Shown here one piece after another: positions 14,087 to 18,807 of a stretch of 18,807 nucleotides of DNA. Both the position numbers and the translations under genes were made by a program. The notes beneath the pieces are model-generated. The model had not been told where the DNA came from, made no database searches, and saw only the letters and a program-made list of their open reading frames with translations. This stretch comes from Mxb001 sp049431945 (GTDB taxonomy: Bacteria; Actinomycetota; Actinomycetes; S36-B12): positions 1 through 18,807 of the forward strand of contig JBMTDJ010000036.1 of assembly GCA_049431945.1 (NCBI GenBank), in the 5' to 3' direction. Every line of letters begins with the position of its first letter. The stretch's first letter is position 1.

Positions 14087-14115
14087 TTGAGCTATCCACA
14101 TGCCCACACTAGGGT
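14087..14115 (+). promoter_or_regulatory. Candidate dnaA promoter with a DnaA box in its spacer
   Basis: TTGAGC (14087-14092) and TAGGGT (14110-14115) are 17 bp apart on the plus strand, in the right position to transcribe dnaA with a leader of about 80 bases. The near-consensus DnaA box CTATCCACA (14092-14100) overlaps the end of the -35 element and the spacer, so bound DnaA should block RNA polymerase. This matches the known autorepression of dnaA in other bacteria; here it is inferred from position. Confidence 0.6.
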
Positions 14116-14152
14116 CTACCGGGCGACGCTCCCGCTCAAGCATTCCACAAGG

Positions 14153-14161
14153 TGTGGACAA
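14153..14161 (-). promoter_or_regulatory. DnaA box (high-GC consensus) in the dnaA leader
   Basis: The plus strand TGTGGACAA is TTGTCCACA on the minus strand, the Streptomyces-type DnaA box consensus. It lies about 40 bp upstream of the dnaA start. Weaker box-like sequences flank it: CATTCCACA (14141-14149) and TGTGGGAAG (14165-14173). Confidence 0.65.
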
Positions 14162-14203
14162 CTTGTGGGAAGCGTGTGACGAGCGGGATTGGGGAGGAAC
14201 AAC

Positions 14204-15640
14204 GTGGAAACTACCGCCGAATTGGCTGATCTGTGGGTCAAGGCGCTCGAATCCTTGGGCGATGGGACGCTCACTCCCCAGCAGCGGGCCTTCGTCTCCC
14301 TCACCCGTCCTTTGGGCCTGGTCGAGGACACCGCCTTGATCGCCGCCCCGAACGACTTCACCAAGGACGTCCTCGAGACACGCCTGAGGCCCATGGTTAC
14401 CGCGGCCCTCACCGCCCAGCTCGGCCGAGAGGTCCGGCTGGCTGTCACGGTCGATCCGAGCATCGCCGCTCCCCCAAGCGAGGATGAGATCGACGAGGTC
14501 GCCGATGCGACGTACCCGGTCGACGGCGATCTCCTCGATTTCGCCGAACGGCCCGGCAGTGGATCTCCGGGAGCGAGCGGCGATCGGGTTGCGGCCCGCG
14601 CTGAGGATGGTCGGCTCAACGCGAAGTACACCTTCGACACATTCGTCATCGGTTCCTCGAACCGCTTTGCCCACGCCGCTGCGATTGCCGTCGCCGAGCA
14701 GCCGGCCAAGGCCTACAACCCCCTCTTCGTGTACGGCGGCTCGGGTCTCGGCAAGACCCACCTGCTCCATGCCATCGGTCACTACGCCCGCACTCTCTAC
14801 AAGGGCACGAGGGTGCGCTACGTGAGCTCGGAGGAATTCACCAACGAGTTCATTAACTCCATCCGCGACGACAAGTCCTCGGCGTTCCAGCGTCGCTATC
14901 GCGACATTGACATCCTTCTCGTCGACGACATCCAGTTCCTTTCCGGCAAGGTGCAGACGCAGGAGGAGTTCTTCCACACCTTCAATACACTGCACAACGC
15001 GAACAAGCAGATCGTCATCACCTCAGACCTCGCTCCCAAGCAACTGCAGGACTTCGAGGACCGCATGCGGTCTCGCTTCGAATGGGGCTTGACGACCGAT
15101 GTTCAGCCCCCTGACCTCGAGACACGTATCGCCATCCTGCGCAAGAAGAACGCGCAGGAGAGACTGCAGGCACCTCCAGAGGTCCTCGAGTTCATCGCAT
15201 CAAAGGTCTCGAGCAACATTCGTGAACTCGAAGGTGCGCTCATTCGCGTGACGGCGTTCGCCTCACTCAACCGCTCCGCAGTCGACCTTGGCCTCGCCGA
15301 ACTCGTCCTCAAGGACCTCTTCCCCTCCGACGCTGGTCCTGAGATCACGGCCGCGGAGATCATGACGACGACCGCCTCCTACTTCGGTGTCACCGTCGAC
15401 GACCTCTGCGGTACCTCGCGGTCACGGGTGCTCGTCACGGCTCGGCAGATCGCGATGTACCTCTGCCGTGAGCTCACGGACCTCTCCCTGCCCAAGATCG
15501 GGCAGGCGTTCGGCGGTCGTGATCACACGACCGTGATGCACGCCGACAGGAAGATCCGTCAGCTCATCGGTGAGCGCCGCAGCCTGTACAACCAGGTGGC
15601 TGATCTCACGGCGCGCATCAAGTCCCAATCACGCGGTTAA
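14204..15640 (+). CDS. dnaA: Chromosomal replication initiator DnaA
   Basis: The protein has 478 residues. Domain I (about 1-85) is followed by a short acidic linker (about 90-137), then the AAA+ domain with Walker A GGSGLGKT (178-185) and Walker B ILLVDDIQF (237-245), and domain IV, whose DNA-binding signature is GGRDHTTVMHADRKI. It binds DnaA boxes and opens oriC. The GTG at 14204 is chosen because GGGGAGG ends six bases upstream; a TTG at 14189 would add five residues but lies ahead of that ribosome-binding site. The linker is much shorter than in Streptomyces DnaA. The gene is divergent from rpmH and followed by oriC. Confidence 0.98.
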   Translation: METTAELADLWVKALESLGDGTLTPQQRAFVSLTRPLGLVEDTALIAAPNDFTKDVLETRLRPMVTAALTAQLGREVRLAVTVDPSIAAPPSEDEIDEVADATYPVDGDLLDFAERPGSGSPGASGDRVAARAEDGRLNAKYTFDTFVIGSSNRFAHAAAIAVAEQPAKAYNPLFVYGGSGLGKTHLLHAIGHYARTLYKGTRVRYVSSEEFTNEFINSIRDDKSSAFQRRYRDIDILLVDDIQFLSGKVQTQEEFFHTFNTLHNANKQIVITSDLAPKQLQDFEDRMRSRFEWGLTTDVQPPDLETRIAILRKKNAQERLQAPPEVLEFIASKVSSNIRELEGALIRVTAFASLNRSAVDLGLAELVLKDLFPSDAGPEITAAEIMTTTASYFGVTVDDLCGTSRSRVLVTARQIAMYLCRELTDLSLPKIGQAFGGRDHTTVMHADRKIRQLIGERRSLYNQVADLTARIKSQSRG

Positions 15641-15820
15641 TCCCACGAGTCACAGAGTCACCGGAAGATCACGGAATCCCCAGAATGGGGAATACCTGTG
15701 GACAACTCCGGCACCCACGTCCCCAGTCCCTCATGGACCTGTGGATATCTCGCTGTAACCCTTCTCATAGCGGCGTACGCCCCGCGTACTTCAGACCGCT
15801 GTCCACCCTGCTCCCCACGG

Positions 15821-15841
15821 TGTCCACATCCCCTGTGGACA
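15821..15841. repeat. Inverted pair of DnaA boxes in oriC
   Basis: TGTCCACA (15821-15828) and TGTGGACA (15834-15841) are perfect inverted copies around a five-base spacer, so two DnaA molecules could bind head to head. It is the most symmetric element of the origin. Confidence 0.7.
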
Positions 15842-16018
15842 CCCACGTGCCTCATGACGTGGTCCGATGCCTGTCATCCCCAACGTCCACCGGCGCTATG
15901 ACGACAACGAGGAGATACATCTAGAAGTCCAGAACGGCATTCACCCGCACGGTCCTGTGCATGCAGGGCCCGACACCCCTGGCCCCACCACGCGAGCGGT
16001 GGCAGGATGACGCGTCTT

Positions 16019-16036
16019 GGGGCACGGCCGTGCCCC
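16019..16036. repeat. Perfect 18-bp palindrome upstream of dnaN
   Basis: GGGGCACGGCCGTGCCCC is its own reverse complement across all 18 bases, and it ends four bases before the dnaN ribosome-binding site (GGAGGT, 16041-16046). It could be an operator for a dimeric regulator or, in RNA, a compact hairpin in the dnaN leader. Confidence 0.85.
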
Positions 16037-16040
16037 GCCC

Positions 16041-16046
16041 GGAGGT
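16041..16046 (+). promoter_or_regulatory. Ribosome-binding site fixing the dnaN start
   Basis: GGAGGT lies four bases before GTG at 16051. It decides this start over the open frame that extends upstream to 15961 inside oriC. Confidence 0.75.
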
Positions 16047-16050
16047 CACC

Positions 16051-17163
16051 GTGAAGTTCCGCGTCGAGCGCGACGCCCTTGCCGACTCAGTCGCGTGGGC
16101 CGCACGAACGCTGCCCAGTCGTCCGTCGCTGCCGATTCTCGCGGGTCTGCTGCTCCAGACTGACGGATCTGATCTCGTCGTCTCAAGCTTCGACTACGAG
16201 ACGTCGTCGCAGGTCGGCGTCACGGCCGATATCAGTGAGCACGGGCGGGCGCTTGTGCCAGGCAGACTGCTCGCCGAAATCAGCCGAGCGCTCCCATCGG
16301 CCCCTGTGACGATCAGCCTCGATGGCACGCGCGTGAGTGTGGTGTGCGGCAAGTCGAATTTTGCCCTGCCGACGTTCCCTGTTGAGGACTATCCCACTCT
16401 GCCGGCCATGCCTGATTCCTCCGGATCACTCACAGGATCGGAATTCGCCCACGCAGTGGCACAGGTTGCCATCGCCGCCGGGCGCGACGACACCCTGCCG
16501 ACACTCACGGGCATCCGCGTCGAGATCGATGGCACGCATGTCACCTTGGCCGCGACGGATCGCTACCGCCTGGCTGTGCGCGAGTTCACCTGGACCCCCG
16601 CGTCACCCAAGCTTGAAGTTCAGGCGCTGGTCCCGGCGCGTACTCTCGCTGACACAGCGAAGTCTCTGGCAGCCGTCGAGTCAGTCAATCTCTCCCTCGC
16701 TGAAGGGGGTGAGGGGCTCATGGGCTTCGAGGGTGATGGTCGACGGACGACGACGCGCCTCCTTGATGGTGAGTTCCCGAAGTACCGCTCACTCCTGCCG
16801 TCCGAGAGCCTGGCGGTGGCCACGATCTCCACGGCCCAGCTCGTCGATTCCGTCAAGCGTGTTGCCCTCGTCGCCGAACGAAACACCCCGGTGCGACTGG
16901 CCTTCTCTGGAGGTGAGGTCACCTTGCGGGCTGGTGCCGGTGACGAAGCACAGGCGACGGAGAGCCTGGACTGCGCATTTGATGGCGACGACATCGACAT
17001 CGCCTTCAATCCGCAATACCTCCTCGACGGTCTCAGCGCACTCGCTGCAGCGGAGACACGGCTGTCGTTCACACAGTCGACCAGGCCCGCCGTCCTCAGC
17101 GCCGGCAGCGACGACGATGATGAGTATCGATACTTGCTGATGCCGGTGCGTCTCGCTGGCTGA
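16051..17163 (+). CDS. dnaN: DNA polymerase III beta subunit (sliding clamp)
   Basis: The protein has 370 residues, the expected length for a beta clamp of three similar domains. Typical segments include SRPSLPILAGLLL near the N terminus, ATDRYRLAVREF in the middle, LLDGEFPKYRSLLP, and the C-terminal hydrophobic end YRYLLMPVRL, part of the partner-binding pocket. It forms a ring on DNA and tethers DNA polymerase. Translation starts at GTG 16051 after a strong ribosome-binding site. recF begins 10 bp after the stop with no gene between them; in Streptomyces and mycobacteria gnd is often present here or near by. An 18-bp palindrome precedes the ribosome-binding site. Confidence 0.98.
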   Translation: MKFRVERDALADSVAWAARTLPSRPSLPILAGLLLQTDGSDLVVSSFDYETSSQVGVTADISEHGRALVPGRLLAEISRALPSAPVTISLDGTRVSVVCGKSNFALPTFPVEDYPTLPAMPDSSGSLTGSEFAHAVAQVAIAAGRDDTLPTLTGIRVEIDGTHVTLAATDRYRLAVREFTWTPASPKLEVQALVPARTLADTAKSLAAVESVNLSLAEGGEGLMGFEGDGRRTTTRLLDGEFPKYRSLLPSESLAVATISTAQLVDSVKRVALVAERNTPVRLAFSGGEVTLRAGAGDEAQATESLDCAFDGDDIDIAFNPQYLLDGLSALAAAETRLSFTQSTRPAVLSAGSDDDDEYRYLLMPVRLAG

Positions 17164-17173
17164 GCTAGCCACG

Positions 17174-18313
17174 ATGGCGATGCCAACAGATCACCCGGTG
17201 CTGGTCCGCCACGTTTCACTCGCGGACGTCCGCAACTACGCGAGCCTCGAGGTCGGTCTCGAACCAGGTGTTAATGCGTTCGTCGGTCCTAACGGACAGG
17301 GGAAGACGAATCTCGTGGAGGCCGTGGCCTACCTGTCGACACTGGGCAGTCACCGAGTGGCGACCGATGCACCGCTCATCCGTCAGGGTGCTGAGCGGGC
17401 GCTGATCCGAGCCGACGTCGTCCGGGATGACAGATCACTGCTCCTCGAAGTCGAGTTGATTCCCGGGAAGGCCAACAGGGCTCGCATCAATCGGTCACCT
17501 GCTGCCAAGGCGCGCGACATTCTCGGGATCCTGCGCACGGTGGTCTTCGCCCCGGAGGATCTTGCCTTGGTCAAGGGCGATCCCAGCGAACGGCGACGAT
17601 TCCTCGACGACTTGCTCGTCCAGCGCCAACCACGACTCGCGGGCACGCGTGGGGATTACGACCGCGTCCTCAAGCAGCGCAACGCGCTACTCAGGTCCTC
17701 GGGCGCAGCACGACGGGCAAATCTGGACGATGTCGTGCGTACGCTCGAGGCATGGGATGACCACCTCGCGCGACTTGGTGCTGAGATCATCACCGCCCGG
17801 CGGGAACTCACCGCTCTGCTCACCCCGCGCGCGGCCGAGGCATATCAGTCACTCGTCCCGGGGTCCGACACCATCGACCTTCAGTACCGATCGATCATCG
17901 ACGATGTAGACATCTCCGACCCGGTCGATGCCCTCGTGGCTGAGATGGGCAGGCGCCGCAAGGAGGAACTCGACCGAGGTATCACCCTCGTCGGCCCTCA
18001 CCGCGATGATCTGGTCATGACGTTAGGTCCCAACCCCATCAAGGGCTACGCATCGCACGGTGAGTCCTGGTCGGCGGCCTTGGCCCTGCGGCTGTCGGCC
18101 TACGACTTGCTGACCGAGGAGTCAGGCGCCCCCGTTCTCGTGCTCGATGATGTCTTCGCTGAGTTGGACGCACGGCGACGCGCCCACCTGGCCGAGCGTG
18201 TGGCAACGGCACCTCAGGTGCTCATCACGGCCGCGGTCGCGGAGGATGTGCCCGCGGCGATGTCAGGTGCGTGGTTCGACGTCGTCGAAGGGACGGTGAC
18301 CAAGCGTGTCTGA
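17174..18313 (+). CDS. recF: DNA replication and repair protein RecF
   Basis: The protein has 379 residues and is an SMC-like ATPase. Walker A is GPNGQGKTN (38-46), a conserved LVGPHRDDL segment lies in the C-terminal half, the ABC signature is the actinobacterial form SHGESWS, and Walker B is VLVLDDVFAELD. RecF, with RecO and RecR, loads RecA at single-strand gaps. The ATG at 17174 is used; ATG at 17180 or GTG at 17201 are possible alternatives and the N-terminal MAMPTD is unremarkable. It overlaps the DUF721 gene by eight bases, so the two are probably coupled. Confidence 0.97.
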   Translation: MAMPTDHPVLVRHVSLADVRNYASLEVGLEPGVNAFVGPNGQGKTNLVEAVAYLSTLGSHRVATDAPLIRQGAERALIRADVVRDDRSLLLEVELIPGKANRARINRSPAAKARDILGILRTVVFAPEDLALVKGDPSERRRFLDDLLVQRQPRLAGTRGDYDRVLKQRNALLRSSGAARRANLDDVVRTLEAWDDHLARLGAEIITARRELTALLTPRAAEAYQSLVPGSDTIDLQYRSIIDDVDISDPVDALVAEMGRRRKEELDRGITLVGPHRDDLVMTLGPNPIKGYASHGESWSAALALRLSAYDLLTEESGAPVLVLDDVFAELDARRRAHLAERVATAPQVLITAAVAEDVPAAMSGAWFDVVEGTVTKRV

Positions 18314-18807
18314 GTCATCGAACGATGCCCAGCCGGCGAACGAAGCCCCCGCTCCGCAGGATGCGCTGCCACCCAACGATCCAGCACGCGCGGCGCTGGC
18401 CCGAGCGCGAGCGAGCACGCGGGCCAAGGCGAGCCAACGTCCACCGCGACGAGCCGTGCAGTACGGCGATAATCGAGATCCCCAAACGGTTGACGCCGTC
18501 ATGCAGGGCTGGCTACGCGACCATGGCTATGAATCGCAGGTCGGTTCGGGGTCCCTCATCGCCCGATGGCCGGAGATCGTCGGCGACCAACTCGCCGACC
18601 ATGTGACGCCAGACTCGGTACGGGACACCGAAGGCGGCCGCGAACTCCTGCTCCGAGCAGACTCCACCGCGTGGGCAACCCAGGTGCGCCTGATGGTCCC
18701 CCAGATCCATGGACGCATCGCCACCCTGCTGGGCTCGGGGGTCGTCGACCGCATCAAGGTGATGGGCCCGGCCCCTCCCAAGCGCGAGATGGGCTCTCGG
18801 CGCGTGC
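18306..18807 (+). CDS. dciA: DUF721/DciA-family protein, probable replicative helicase loader (3' end cut by window)
   Basis: The frame starts at GTG 18306, within the last codons of recF, and is open to the window edge (167 codons seen). The first 55 or so residues are Ala-, Pro- and Arg-rich and probably disordered. The DUF721 domain follows, with ARWPEIVGDQLADHVTP, a central ELLLRADSTAWATQVRLM segment and GRIATLLGSGVVDRIKV. DciA proteins act with DnaB in bacteria that lack DnaC, including mycobacteria. The position after recF (usually followed by gyrB) is the conserved actinobacterial one. The C terminus is not visible. Confidence 0.92.
   Translation, partial: MSESSNDAQPANEAPAPQDALPPNDPARAALARARASTRAKASQRPPRRAVQYGDNRDPQTVDAVMQGWLRDHGYESQVGSGSLIARWPEIVGDQLADHVTPDSVRDTEGGRELLLRADSTAWATQVRLMVPQIHGRIATLLGSGVVDRIKVMGPAPPKREMGSRRV

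Larger units (their letters stand above)
15641..16050. other. oriC: Replication origin oriC (dnaA-dnaN intergenic region)
   Basis: This 410-bp non-coding gap between dnaA and dnaN is the usual place for oriC in actinomycetes. It holds a cluster of DnaA-box-like sequences: TTGTCCACA (15705-15697, minus), ATATCCACA (15748-15740, minus), CTGTCCACC (15799-15807, plus), GTGTCCACA (15820-15828, plus) and GTGTCCACA (15842-15834, minus). The two last form a perfect eight-base inverted repeat with a five-base loop. No long A+T-rich unwinding stretch stands out; the least GC-rich parts are around 15740-15775 and 15895-15940. Short ORFs in this region are not convincing genes. Confidence 0.85.

Noticed and set aside
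14189..14203. TTG start five codons upstream for DnaA
   Set aside because: The strong ribosome-binding site GGGGAGG lies inside this stretch, so initiation must be downstream at GTG 14204.
14003..14995. Long open frame of 330 codons on the minus strand, antisense to dnaA
   Set aside because: It lies opposite the conserved first half of dnaA and its leader, resembles no family, and arises from codon bias in GC-rich DNA.
15677..15691. Possible terminator hairpin after dnaA (TCCCC/GGGGA)
   Set aside because: The stem is only five base pairs and no T-run follows, so it is too weak to call.
15685..15924. Small plus-strand open frames inside oriC
   Set aside because: They consist of DnaA-box sequence and have no ribosome-binding site or family resemblance.
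17209..17224. parS-like half site (GTTTCAC) within recF
   Set aside because: Only one arm matches; the second half of the palindrome is absent.

Overview
This window is the chromosomal replication-origin neighbourhood of a GC-rich bacterium, almost certainly an actinomycete (Actinomycetota). The evidence is the gene order (parB-parA ... rsmG-jag-yidC-yidD-rnpA-rpmH, then divergent dnaA-dnaN-recF-DUF721), the Streptomyces-like DnaA boxes (TTGTCCACA type), the actinobacterial RecF signature (SHGESW), frequent GTG starts and high GC. I cannot name the genus. No tRNA, rRNA, CRISPR array or insertion sequence was recognised.

Layout. Positions 1-57 hold the tail of an unidentified plus-strand gene. 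From 82 to 13927 every gene lies on the minus strand. Read in the direction of transcription (right to left): rpmH; a single ORF that joins rnpA to yidD; yidC; jag; rsmG; a three-gene cyclic-di-GMP set (EAL, GAF and GGDEF proteins on separate polypeptides); two parS sites; parA; two tandem perfect DnaA boxes; parB; three genes that look like a hydroxyproline catabolic set (FAD D-amino-acid dehydrogenase, DapA-family lyase, proline-racemase-family enzyme); a META-domain lipoprotein; a DCC-family thiol oxidoreductase; a DUF2071 protein; and a membrane-anchored molybdopterin oxidoreductase. On the plus strand from 14204: dnaA, a 410-bp oriC, dnaN, recF and the start of a DUF721/DciA gene cut by the window end.

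How the parts fit. The core genes serve initiation (DnaA, oriC, DciA), elongation and repair (DnaN, RecF), origin segregation (ParA, ParB, parS), membrane-protein insertion (YidC, YidD), and RNA or ribosome functions (RnpA, L34, KhpB/Jag, RsmG). Two metabolic or signalling cargoes are spliced into this normally conserved block: the c-di-GMP trio between rsmG and parA, and the hydroxyproline-like genes attached directly to the 3' end of parB.

Most unusual points: the in-frame RnpA-YidD fusion with a repeat-bearing linker; perfect tandem DnaA boxes in the parA-parB junction; the split EAL/GAF/GGDEF operon inside the partition locus; parS sites bracketed by a 21-bp direct repeat; the Ser-for-Cys racemase homologue in a parB-linked operon; and a perfect 18-bp palindrome just ahead of the dnaN ribosome-binding site. 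Nothing here proves a wholly new system; these are organisation and family variants that merit checking.
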